Assembly (NCBI GenBank): GCA_038748775.1
Contig: JBCDIT010000015.1
Location: 1-64,000 of the forward strand
Reading direction: 5' to 3'
Source: DAIQNV01 sp038748775
GTDB taxonomy: Bacteria > Planctomycetota > Phycisphaerae > Phycisphaerales > UBA1924
Length of the DNA stretch: 64,000 nt
Part shown: one piece after another, positions 1 through 8,229 of the stretch
Layout of the letters: each line of letters starts with the position of its first letter
How positions within the stretch are numbered: the stretch's first letter is position 1
The notes under the pieces: model-generated
Told to the model about the DNA's origin: nothing
The model's input: only the letters and a program-made list of their open reading frames with translations
The model's database searches: none
Translations under genes and position numbers: made by a program

Positions 1-656
<656 letters not shown>

Positions 657-817
657 CGACCCGATCGCCTGCCCTGAGTGTTCCGAGCCGAAACGACGAT
701 CTCGCGTTCGGAATACGTCTGTCTCTGAAGCGGTAGAAGAACCCCCAAGTCTGAGAGTGTTCGTTGTTCTGGAACGCGATGGCGTTTAGCCTCCAATGGT
801 GTAATAGGAGGTGGGGA

Positions 818-2254
818 ATGAAGAGTGTTGTCAGTTACGCGTGCTTCGGAGCTATCGTGTCGGTCGCCATGGCGCAGCCGAGCGTTCCCGCTGGGTTTGC
901 CGCCCGCCGGATAGCGCCGATCCTCGATAACAGCGTGGTGGAATTGTCGGCGATCCAATCGGCGACCTTCGGTGAGGGCGTGGTCACCGCGAGTACGTCC
1001 TCGGGTGTGACGACGTTCAGGCTGATCGAGCCGACCGGTGTGATCAGCGTGATCGAGTCATTCGCCGACGCCCGCGTCGATTACGTTCAGCGCGTTCGTT
1101 TTGACGTCGAGGATGTTCTCCCGGGCGAGATCCACGCCACGCTCGTGGAGTTCGGCGCGAACGCCGCCCCGCCCGGCGGTCAGACGACGATCTATATCAC
1201 GATCGACTCGAACGGCGGCATCGTTCAACGCTTCGAGTCGGGAACGATCGACGACGAGCGGGCGTACGACTTCGTGCTCACGTCCGATCTGGGTGATGGT
1301 TCACCCGGCGCGGTGTTCCTGGATCGCGACGGCACCGACGGCACGTCGCTCGCGACGATGGGAGCCGGGTTCTCGCTCACGGAACAGACACCCGATTCCA
1401 ACCCGTTCGGCAACAACGATACCGACGTCGAGGGGTTCCGAGAAGACCCGATTGGGATCTACGGCGGCGCGTTCCTCCTGGCCGATTCGGATTGCAACAG
1501 TTCGACCTCGCCGGATTCGACCCTCTGGAGTTTGTCCGACCCGCTGACCGGCGGCGCGTACTCAGATATCGCCTCGCCGGTGGCGTGCACGCTCCGGCGG
1601 TATGGCGATCTCGATATCGTTGCGGCGGGGCCATTCGGTGGCGTGATATACATCACAGAGCAGGTGTCCAACGAGATTCAGCAGGTCGCGCCGGATGGCA
1701 CGCACACCACGTGGGCCACCGGCTTTGCCGGTATCGATGCATTGTCGATCGCACCCGACGGGGAGTCGATGTACGTCGCGGATCTCAATGGTCTGTGGCT
1801 GATCCGTCCCGACGACGATGAGCCCGGGCCGGCGATCCTCGCCGCGGACCCGAGCAGTCCGGCGGGATCGCCGATCACCGGTGATCCGCTGTCCTCCGCG
1901 CGCGTGATCTTTACCGAGCTGGTGACATTCACCGACACCGACGTGACGATCACTGATCGAATCGGAGGTCCGGTGGCGTTCAACGTTTCGGGGTCGGGAA
2001 GCCAATTCATGATCATCGGGTTCGCTCAGCCGTTGTTCAACGACGAGTACACGATCACGATTTCAGACACGCTCACGTCGGTTGGCACAGGGCAACCGCT
2101 CGACGGCGACAACGACGGGGTCGCCGGCGTCGACGCCATCTTGACCATTCAGCACCGCTGCGCCGCTGACGCTTCCGACCCACCATTCCTCTACGATCTG
2201 TCGGACGTCGATGCATTTATTCAAGCGTTTACGAGCCAGTGCGCAACGCCCTGA
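818..2254 (+). CDS. Exported protein with SMP/NHL-like repeats, Ig-like domain and C-terminal GC-type dockerin module
   Basis: ATG 818 is chosen because a strong A-G-G-A-G-G-T-G lies just upstream at 806-813. The product, about 478 aa, begins with an export signal (basic start, hydrophobic stretch, A-M-A-Q cleavage region). The middle has beta-propeller-like strands such as S-I-A-P-D-G-E-S-M-Y-V-A-D-L-N-G. An Ig-like segment (P-A-I-L-A-A-D-P-S-S-P-A-G-S onward) resembles that of the next gene. It ends with one D-L-S-D-V-D-A-F-I module bounded by cysteines (R-C-A-A-D at the front, S-Q-C-A-T-P at the end). The dockerin-like tail suggests calcium-stabilised surface attachment, which is inferred. 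No enzymatic motif was seen. Confidence 0.75.
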   Translation: MKSVVSYACFGAIVSVAMAQPSVPAGFAARRIAPILDNSVVELSAIQSATFGEGVVTASTSSGVTTFRLIEPTGVISVIESFADARVDYVQRVRFDVEDVLPGEIHATLVEFGANAAPPGGQTTIYITIDSNGGIVQRFESGTIDDERAYDFVLTSDLGDGSPGAVFLDRDGTDGTSLATMGAGFSLTEQTPDSNPFGNNDTDVEGFREDPIGIYGGAFLLADSDCNSSTSPDSTLWSLSDPLTGGAYSDIASPVACTLRRYGDLDIVAAGPFGGVIYITEQVSNEIQQVAPDGTHTTWATGFAGIDALSIAPDGESMYVADLNGLWLIRPDDDEPGPAILAADPSSPAGSPITGDPLSSARVIFTELVTFTDTDVTITDRIGGPVAFNVSGSGSQFMIIGFAQPLFNDEYTITISDTLTSVGTGQPLDGDNDGVAGVDAILTIQHRCAADASDPPFLYDLSDVDAFIQAFTSQCATP

Positions 2255-2340
2255 CCGGGTTCTCGCGAAATCTCCTTGTGTAAGCCCAATTGACGCGGTA
2301 GGTTCCGTGAAGTGTCTCATCAGCGAGGGGAGTGTTTCAC

Positions 2341-3450
2341 GTGAACATCCGCCAATTTGTTCGTGTTGTCCCGGTCGTGCTCACTTCCGCCGCGGCCGGT
2401 CAAGTCATCGACTTCGAACTCGCACCGGACGGTTCGGTTCCGGTCGATGACGCCCCGCTCGCACTCGACGCCGCGTACACCGTTGACGGGGTCGACGTGA
2501 CGTTCGGATTCGATACCGATGGCGATGGCGTCACCGACACAACAGCGTTCTTTGAGATCGCCGGCAACGACGGGGTCGACGGGTTCCTGGGGCCGAACGG
2601 GACCGACGGGCCTCGCACCGGGTTTGCCGATCAACTCGGGACGTGGTTCCTGCGTTCGCCCGGGGACTTCGCGAACAGCGGTGACCCGGGCACGTTCATC
2701 GTCGAGTACTCCGAACCGGTTCCTGGCGTGTCCGGTGAGGTCTGGGATATCGACGGGTCGGGCGGTACCGAGGCGTGGCTCGTGAGCGTCTTCGATGACC
2801 AGGGAATGCTCCTAAGGACCATCCGAAGCCCCGAGTTCTCGGGTAACGGTCAAGACTCGTTGAATGGTGAGCCCTGGGTGTTCTCGATCGCCGATCCCGC
2901 CGGCATCGTGCGCGTCGAACTCAACTTCGACGGGACGAAAACCAACGCGATCGGTCTCGCTTTCAACAACTACTTGGCCACCGATAGTCTCGCCGGCCCG
3001 ACCCTGCTCACGCATCAACCCGACCTGCCGGTGACCGATCCTGTGGGCATCGCGACGACCAAGCTCTACTGGTCCGAGCCGATCGATATCCGCGAGGCGG
3101 ACGTCTCGGTACTCACCGCCGACGCCCTGGGCGAGCCGGTGCCATTCGACCTCGAGGGCTCGGGTACGCAGGTCATCACGATCATGTTTACCGGGCTCCC
3201 GGGCGGGAACGACACCAACTCGCCCGTCCCGGCACTGCTCCGCGACTACACCATCACCGTGCGAGATTCCGCGCTGGCGCTCGACAACAACGCGCCGATC
3301 GACGGAGACAGCGACGGGGTTTCGGGCGGAGACGCGACGGTGGTCGTGAGCCACACCTGCCTCGCCGACCTCGCCGCCCCGATCGGCGTGCTCGATCTCA
3401 GCGACGTGGACGTGTTCATCCCCGCCTTCCTGAACGGGTGCGCCCCCTGA
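2341..3450 (+). CDS. Exported protein with Ig-like domain and C-terminal GC-type dockerin module
   Basis: The frame opens at GTG 2332, but GTG 2341 sits about 8 bases after A-G-G-G-G-A-G and is preferred. The product is about 369 aa with an N-terminal signal ending near S-A-A-A-G-Q. A beta-rich domain (residues 15-210) contains E-Y-S-E-P-V-P-G-V-S-G-E-V-W-D-I-D-G-S-G. A C-terminal Ig-like domain starts at T-L-L-T-H-Q-P-D, and a single dockerin-like module follows: C-L-A-D-L-A, D-L-S-D-V-D-V-F-I, N-G-C-A-P. It shares the Ig plus dockerin architecture with the gene just upstream, so the pair may be an old duplication. Its stop codon abuts the stop of the convergent flagellin gene. Confidence 0.72.
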   Translation: MNIRQFVRVVPVVLTSAAAGQVIDFELAPDGSVPVDDAPLALDAAYTVDGVDVTFGFDTDGDGVTDTTAFFEIAGNDGVDGFLGPNGTDGPRTGFADQLGTWFLRSPGDFANSGDPGTFIVEYSEPVPGVSGEVWDIDGSGGTEAWLVSVFDDQGMLLRTIRSPEFSGNGQDSLNGEPWVFSIADPAGIVRVELNFDGTKTNAIGLAFNNYLATDSLAGPTLLTHQPDLPVTDPVGIATTKLYWSEPIDIREADVSVLTADALGEPVPFDLEGSGTQVITIMFTGLPGGNDTNSPVPALLRDYTITVRDSALALDNNAPIDGDSDGVSGGDATVVVSHTCLADLAAPIGVLDLSDVDVFIPAFLNGCAP

Positions 3451-4248
3451 TCAACCGGTGATAAGGTTCAACGCCGTCGCAGGCTGGCTGTTCGTGAACT
3501 GAAGCGCTGTCCCGCTCGTTGCGCCGAGCACGCTCGCCCGAGCGAAGAACGCGCTCTCGGCCGCGAAGTCGGTATCGCGGATGATCGAGTTCGCCGAACT
3601 GATGTTCTCGAACTCGACCTGGGTGTTCCGCTTGAGCGCATCGATGACGTTCTTCTGGAACGCCCCGAGGTCGCCTCGGATCGTGTTCACGCGGTTCGTG
3701 GCGGTGTCTACCGCCGACGACAGCTCGTCGGTGTTCGCAAAGTTGACCCCACCGAGCCCCAAGGTGTTGAGCGAAGTCTGCGGAACGTCGTAGGTCTCAC
3801 CCCGGGCACTCAGCCGGACACCCCCGTCGAACAGCTTGACGTCGTTGAAACTCGCGTTGGAAAGCTGGCGATCGATCGATTGCAAGATCGACTCGGCCTG
3901 CATCTGGTTCGCCTCAATCTCCGCTTCAGACATGCCGCCGGTGTTCGCGTTCGCGACCGCGAGGGCTTTTGCCTCGGCAAGCTGGTCCGAGACCGTGCTC
4001 AGCGCCGCGTCCGCGGTCGCGGCGACGGCGCTCGCGCGATCCGCGGCTCTGGTCTCCGCCTCCAACGCCGCGAGCTGCGCCTGGAGTTGCTCCGAACTGA
4101 TCAGCCCGGCCGGATCATCGGCGCCCCGGTTGATGCGCAATCCCGTCGACTGGCGCTGTAGCGACAGCGCGACGAGGTTATTGGCGGCGTTGAACGCGTT
4201 CTGTGCCCCGATCGAAGGTGCCGGGTTCAAAGGGGATGTGCTGCTCAA
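3451..4248 (-). CDS. fliC: Short flagellin
   Basis: The conserved flagellin N-terminal helix region is clear: S-L-Q-R-Q-S-T-G-L-R-I-N-R-G-A-D-D-P-A-G-L-I-S-S-E. The C-terminal D0/D1 part (A-N-S-I-I-R-D-T-D-F-A-A-E-S) closes the protein. TTG 4248 is chosen because A-G-G-A-G-G-G lies 7-8 bases upstream; longer starts carry unrelated sequence. The product of about 265 aa is near the minimum for the family, so the exposed D2/D3 domains are essentially missing. The first residues (L-S-S-T-S-P-L-N-P) do not show the usual I-N-T-N start. No other flagellar gene is visible, so the gene stands alone. Confidence 0.85.
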   Translation of the reverse strand: MSSTSPLNPAPSIGAQNAFNAANNLVALSLQRQSTGLRINRGADDPAGLISSEQLQAQLAALEAETRAADRASAVAATADAALSTVSDQLAEAKALAVANANTGGMSEAEIEANQMQAESILQSIDRQLSNASFNDVKLFDGGVRLSARGETYDVPQTSLNTLGLGGVNFANTDELSSAVDTATNRVNTIRGDLGAFQKNVIDALKRNTQVEFENISSANSIIRDTDFAAESAFFARASVLGATSGTALQFTNSQPATALNLITG

Positions 4249-4489
4249 GGCGTGCCCTCCTGTCGTCCGTGACGGACCGAGCCCGAGACAACAGTCAGAT
4301 ACAGGGGGCATCAATGGCCAGCGATTCACAGAAATAGCGTGGCCGGTCTCGAGGATGGGCCCAAAGACGCATCAGAAATGAGTGAAACAGGACTGTGAAA
4401 GCACAATTGTGTGGTTTTTGTGTGATCACCCAAAAACGCGCTTCAATCGACGCATCGAAAGCGAAACTTGTTGAGCGTTCGCGGTTACG

Positions 4490-4628
4490 GTTATCGGTTG
4501 ACTGTGGGTGGCCGAGCCCACGCTCCATCCAAAAGGCCCAAGGGCTTTCGCCCAGTTGAGCCGCCCTCATTGTCTCCCAACGGGCAACCCTGGGTCGCGA
4601 AGCGATCCGGGGTTGCCCGGTACTTTTT
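4490..4628 (+). ncRNA. Candidate structured RNA or leader ending in a terminator-like hairpin
   Basis: The 520-base divergent gap between flagellin and the next plus-strand gene has no credible ORF but has structure on the plus strand. There is a G-T-G-G-G / C-C-C-A-C stem (4504-4521), an A-A-A-G-g-C-C-C / G-G-G-C-T-T-T stem (4532-4548), and a long hairpin at 4581-4619 followed by five T at 4624-4628. The last looks like an intrinsic terminator. It lies about 140 bases upstream of ATG 4770, so it could end a small RNA or act as an attenuator. A weak T-T-G-T-T-G / T-T-A-T-C-G pair with 17-base spacing lies at 4468-4496. Confidence 0.35.
4581..4628 (+). terminator. Rho-independent terminator-like hairpin
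   Basis: The outer arms C-G-G-G-C-A-A-C-C-C and G-G-G-T-T-G-C-C-C-G pair perfectly. The inner arms G-G-G-T-C-G-C and G-C-G-A-T-C-C pair with one G-U, and T-A-C-T-T-T-T-T follows. Confidence 0.6.
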
Positions 4629-4769
4629 CAGCGACCGAGTACTGGGCTGCTCCCGCAGAACCGCTGCGGCTTCACCTCCGAGAACTCAATTCCACCGAGT
4701 TGGGGCGTGCCTGGCACGCAGCGCTTGCCGATCACGCTCCCGAACGAGCGCAGCCCAGGAGTTCCACCG

Positions 4770-5366
4770 ATGTCGATCCGTTCTGTTTCGTTGATTGTCG
4801 CCGGCCTTACCGCCAACACCCTTGCCGGTCCGGTGCCCGTCGATAGCGGAGTCGTTGCGCAAACGGAGGTGATCGGCTTCGAGGATTTCCAGACCGGGTC
4901 GAGCGTCTCGTTCCTCGACTTCGGCGCCGTCACGGCGACCGTCACCTACGAGAACCCGACGCGGAACATGATCTTCGAGCACCACGACGGCTACGGGGCT
5001 GTGACCTACGCCGGTGACAAGGCATGGAAGATCTCGGGAGGTGAGGTGATCATCGACTTCGGTGACGCATCGCTGACGCACTTCGGATTCTGGTACTCCG
5101 ACCTCGAGTGGGCGACGCTCCGCGTCACCGCTGGCGACACGGTCGTCGATCTCAACGACAGCAACTCGAGGAACCCGAAGTGGTTCGAAATCGCGACTGA
5201 GGAAGGCCAGACCTTCCAGAGCGTGAGTCTCGAGTTCATCGGGCACCAGAACGACGGAGTCGGCCTCGACGGTCTGACCGTTGGCCTCGCGAGCGTGCCC
5301 AACCCGCCGGTCGGTGTGGGGATTGTCCTGGCCGGGGCGTTCGCCGCCCGTCGCCGTCGCCGCTGA
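4770..5366 (+). CDS. Exported protein with PEP-CTERM-like C-terminal sorting signal
   Basis: ATG 4770 follows A-G-G-A-G at about 4758. The product is about 198 aa with an N-terminal signal (S-L-I-V-A-G-L-T-A-N-T-L-A-G). The body is a single beta-rich domain with aromatic and acidic patches (D-F-G-D-A-S-L-T-H-F-G-F-W). The C-terminus has the tripartite form of a PEP-CTERM-type signal: V-P-N-P-P, a hydrophobic helix (V-G-V-G-I-V-L-A-G-A-F-A-A), and five arginines. In known systems such proteins are processed by exosortase-like enzymes; none is in this window. The motif reads V-P-N-P rather than V-P-E-P. The function of the body is not recognised. Confidence 0.75.
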   Translation: MSIRSVSLIVAGLTANTLAGPVPVDSGVVAQTEVIGFEDFQTGSSVSFLDFGAVTATVTYENPTRNMIFEHHDGYGAVTYAGDKAWKISGGEVIIDFGDASLTHFGFWYSDLEWATLRVTAGDTVVDLNDSNSRNPKWFEIATEEGQTFQSVSLEFIGHQNDGVGLDGLTVGLASVPNPPVGVGIVLAGAFAARRRRR

Positions 5367-5383
5367 GCGCTTACGCTCGGCGC

Positions 5384-6448
5384 ATGACGCCGAACGACGA
5401 ATTCGCCACCCAAGATCAGGTCGGGGCCGCCGCTCAGGCCTTCCGCTCCGATTTCGCCAGTGTCCGCGACCAGATCGCGAGGGCGGTGGTGGGGCACGAG
5501 GAGGTCGTCCGCGGCGTTCTCATCTGCCTCTTCACAGGCGGGCACGCGCTGCTCGAGGGCGTTCCGGGCATCGGGAAGACCCTGCTCATCCGCTCGCTCA
5601 GCCAGGCCCTGAGCCTGAACTTCGGGCGCATTCAGTTCACGCCTGACCTGATGCCCGCCGACATCGCCGGCACGACCATCGTCGTCGAGGTCGAGGGCGA
5701 GGGAGGTCGAATCAGCCGCGAGTTCAAGTTCCAGCCGGGCCCGATCTTCGCCCAGATCGTCCTGGCCGACGAGATCAACCGCGCGACGCCCAAAACGCAG
5801 TCTGCCCTGCTCGAGGCGATGCAGGAACGGAGCGTCACCGTCCAGGGCGAGACCCACGCACTGCCGGCGCCGTTCTTTGTCATGGCCACCCAGAACCCCA
5901 TCGAGCAAGAGGGGACCTACCCGCTCCCCGAAGCCCAACTCGACCGGTTCTTCTTCAAGCTCGAAGTCGGCTACTCCACGCGCGACGACATGCACGAGAT
6001 CCTCGCACGCACCACCGGCGGCGTCGCCCCGGAAATCGAGCCGGTGCTCGACGCAGAGAAGATCCTGAGACACCAGCGCCTGGTCCGAAGGGTCGCGGTG
6101 GCGCCCCACGTCGCCGACTACGCGGTAAGAGCGGTTCTCGCGACCCATCCGAAGGGCGACGCGAGCGACGGTCGGTACGCGACGCCGATGGTCAACAAAT
6201 TCCTTCGCGTCGGGGCGAGCCCCCGTGCCGCGCAGTCGCTCATGCTCGGCGCCAAGTGCCTTGCGCTGCTCGACGGCCGCACCGCCGCGAGCGTCGACGA
6301 CATACAAGCCGTGGCGCTGCCGGCCCTAAGGCACCGCGTGATTCTGAACTTCGAGGCCGAAGCCGACGGCGTAACCGCCGATTCCGTCGTGCGTAACATC
6401 ATCGAAACGCTCCCGAGAGAAGCCGCCGGCGTTCCGGGCGCCGCGTAG
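5384..6448 (+). CDS. MoxR-family AAA+ ATPase
   Basis: A 354-aa AAA+ protein with Walker A G-V-P-G-I-G-K-T (59-66), the Walker B/helix segment L-A-D-E-I-N-R-A-T-P-K-T-Q-S-A-L-L-E-A-M-Q-E typical of MoxR (about 125-147), and sensor region F-V-M-A-T-Q-N-P-I-E-Q-E-G-T-Y-P-L-P-E-A. The C-terminal lid domain (V-A-P-H-V-A-D-Y) is also present. MoxR ATPases act as chaperones for metal- or partner-loaded complexes. They usually sit beside DUF58 and von Willebrand A genes; here none follows and the next gene is convergent. The start lies 17 bases after the preceding gene, across a small G-A-G-C-G/C-G-C-T-C hairpin, and has no strong ribosome site. Confidence 0.9.
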   Translation: MTPNDEFATQDQVGAAAQAFRSDFASVRDQIARAVVGHEEVVRGVLICLFTGGHALLEGVPGIGKTLLIRSLSQALSLNFGRIQFTPDLMPADIAGTTIVVEVEGEGGRISREFKFQPGPIFAQIVLADEINRATPKTQSALLEAMQERSVTVQGETHALPAPFFVMATQNPIEQEGTYPLPEAQLDRFFFKLEVGYSTRDDMHEILARTTGGVAPEIEPVLDAEKILRHQRLVRRVAVAPHVADYAVRAVLATHPKGDASDGRYATPMVNKFLRVGASPRAAQSLMLGAKCLALLDGRTAASVDDIQAVALPALRHRVILNFEAEADGVTADSVVRNIIETLPREAAGVPGAA

Positions 6449-6476
6449 CCGACCGAGATGGTCCTGCGTTGACGAA

Positions 6477-6582
6477 CCCCGCGTGTGAGCGAGGGGCCGG
6501 TAAACCGTTCGTATTCCTCCGCTCACGCGTCCTGGTCGGTAAGAGTCGAGGATGCTTACCCGCCCGTCGCTCACGCTCGGGG
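6477..6582. repeat. Inverted pair of REP-like elements between convergent genes
   Basis: Two 27-base copies in opposite orientation (6477-6503 and 6556-6582) match at roughly 22 of 27 positions around a G-T-G-A-G-C-G-A core, with flanking C-C-C-C-G and G-G-T-A-A. They can fold into one long hairpin and lie just where transcripts of the MoxR and DUF488 genes meet. A related single copy is at 10978-11003. A 13-base tandem duplication (G-T-C-C-C-G-G-G-T-C-A-C) follows at about 6589-6614, overlapping the DUF488 stop. Confidence 0.6.
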
Positions 6583-6596
6583 CTCGTGGTCCCGGG

Positions 6597-6959
6597 TCAC
6601 CGTCCCGGGTCACGCTCACGCAGAAACTCCGCGAGCACCATCGCGTGGTTCTGAGAGGTATCGCGCGACGCATAGAGCAGTGTCAAGCGTTCGGCGGTCC
6701 CGAGGTCTTTGAACACCGATGCGTCCGCCGACTCGAGCTCTTGTCGGTATGCCTTCTCGAACGCCGCGAAGTCGCATTCGCCTGAGTGGAACGACCTGCG
6801 AAGCTCTGGGCTCGGCGCCGCGTCTTTCGCCCACGCGTCGATCGCCGCCGCGGCGTCCTTCGTCAGGCCCCGAGGCCAGAGTCGATCGACCAGCACTCGG
6901 TGGCCGTCCGCCGGGTCCGGGTCGTGGTACACCCGCTTGGTCGTTATGTCGCTTCGCAC
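6597..6959 (-). CDS. DUF488 family protein (YeaO-like)
   Basis: A 120-aa product with the hallmarks of the small DUF488 family: a start resembling I-T-T-K-R-V-Y, then V-L-V-D-R-L-W-P-R-G-L, W-A-K-D-A-A-P-S-P-E-L-R, F, and the closing L-T-L-L-Y-A-S-R-D and N-H-A-M-V-L-A-E-F-L. Length is normal for the family. The biochemical role is unknown. It faces the MoxR gene and its last codons run into the tandem 13-base repeat, which could have altered the C-terminus (R-E-R-D-P-G-R). Confidence 0.9.
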   Translation of the reverse strand: MRSDITTKRVYHDPDPADGHRVLVDRLWPRGLTKDAAAAIDAWAKDAAPSPELRRSFHSGECDFAAFEKAYRQELESADASVFKDLGTAERLTLLYASRDTSQNHAMVLAEFLRERDPGR

Positions 6960-6968
6960 AAGCTGAGT

Positions 6969-8111
6969 CTATTCAACGCCCCAGCGCCACGAGCCGGCAA
7001 CAACCTCGGGGGGGTCGAGCGATTCGTTCCAGCCCGATCCCGCAAGCGATGCGATTTCAGCCGCGCCGAGCACGGAATCGAACACGCTGACCTCTCTCAC
7101 CGATCCTTTGATGTGATCCCCGATCGTACCCGTCCCTTCGTAGTACACGGCGCCGATCGTCAGTGACGTCGTCGCGTCGCCGATGTCTCTGATCTTCGAC
7201 GAGTTATGCATTGCTTCTCGTCCGTTGACATAGAGATACAGGCCATCGTTGCCTGCGGTGAACGCGACGTGCACCCAAGACTCGGACGCGACCGCACCCC
7301 ATACGGTTCGAACGGTTCCTGAGTCTTCGATGCTGACAACGGCGTTGCCAGCCGACACGTACACCCACGTTGTCGCTTGATTCGCGAAGGACGACCCCTT
7401 GGAGAGCGCGACGCCCCAATCGAACGCATGCGGCGTGAAGACCCACATCGAGAACGTCGCCTCGGAGAGTTCCATCCAGTCTCGATGCGAGACACCCACC
7501 GCGTCGAGACCGGCGTCGAACCAAGGGGCCGGCTCACCGTCGGGCCCGGTCGATGTTCCCGCCGCCGTGATGTCGGCGTGAACACCGTTCGCCGCGCCGA
7601 CGACGTCGACCACACCGGCCGGTGCTTCCGCGGCGATCTCATCGAAAGGCCAGTGCGCCACCGGGCTGAGTGCGAGGGCGCGGTCTCGGTACCCGACCGA
7701 GACATCCATCTCAAAGTCGAGATACGCGCGGGCGTCACCGATGAGCCCCGCTCCCCGGATGGTCACCTGCCCGTCGGTAGGGGTCCCGGTCCGATACGCC
7801 TCGAGTGTTCCATCATCGAGATCGAAGTCAACGAATGGCAATCCAACCCAAGCGCTCGAGACGTCGAACCCGTCGTGCACCATTTGGATCGCGAGTTCCG
7901 CCGACGATCGGGCAAGCGTCCTAGCTGCGGCCGAGCCAGAGCGGCGGTCCGCGATCTCGAAGACACGCTCCCGGAGCAAGAGCCCGCCTGTGCCAAGGAC
8001 CGCGACGATGGCGCTCAGGATGACGACAAGGACGTACGCCCCGCCCCGACGGCGGTGCCTCTGTGCTTCGCGTTGACCCGATCCAGCAGGCTGAGCATGG
8101 TGGACGTCCAT
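6969..8111 (-). CDS. GspK/PilX-like minor pseudopilin with C-terminal LamG-like domain (copy 2)
   Basis: A 380-aa protein with a basic N-terminus (R-H-R-R-R-G-G-A-Y) leading into one hydrophobic helix (V-L-V-V-I-L-S-A-I-V-A-V-L-G-T-G-G). A helical A-A-A-R-T-L-A-R-S-S-A-E-L-A-I segment follows, as in GspK or PilX_N proteins. From about residue 160 the sequence changes to a concanavalin/LamG-type fold: A-H-W-P-F-D-E, F-S-M-W-V-F-T-P, A-L-S-K-G, W-V-H-V-A-F-T-A-G, G-L-Y-L-Y-V-N-G-R-E and the closing S-V-R-E-V-S-V-F-D. The next gene upstream encodes a paralogue, so this is a tandem duplicate. It ends the pseudopilin operon. A tip adhesin role is inferred. Confidence 0.8.
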   Translation of the reverse strand: MDVHHAQPAGSGQREAQRHRRRGGAYVLVVILSAIVAVLGTGGLLLRERVFEIADRRSGSAAARTLARSSAELAIQMVHDGFDVSSAWVGLPFVDFDLDDGTLEAYRTGTPTDGQVTIRGAGLIGDARAYLDFEMDVSVGYRDRALALSPVAHWPFDEIAAEAPAGVVDVVGAANGVHADITAAGTSTGPDGEPAPWFDAGLDAVGVSHRDWMELSEATFSMWVFTPHAFDWGVALSKGSSFANQATTWVYVSAGNAVVSIEDSGTVRTVWGAVASESWVHVAFTAGNDGLYLYVNGREAMHNSSKIRDIGDATTSLTIGAVYYEGTGTIGDHIKGSVREVSVFDSVLGAAEIASLAGSGWNESLDPPEVVAGSWRWGVE

Positions 8112-8229
8112 GCGAAAAGCATCGACAGTTGCGTGTCGGAATCTCCGAGTGGATTCCGTATCTAGGGCTTCTATGGATGGGGTGGTAGCGATCGTGAATT
8201 TATGGGCCGATAGCTACACAGATCTGTGG

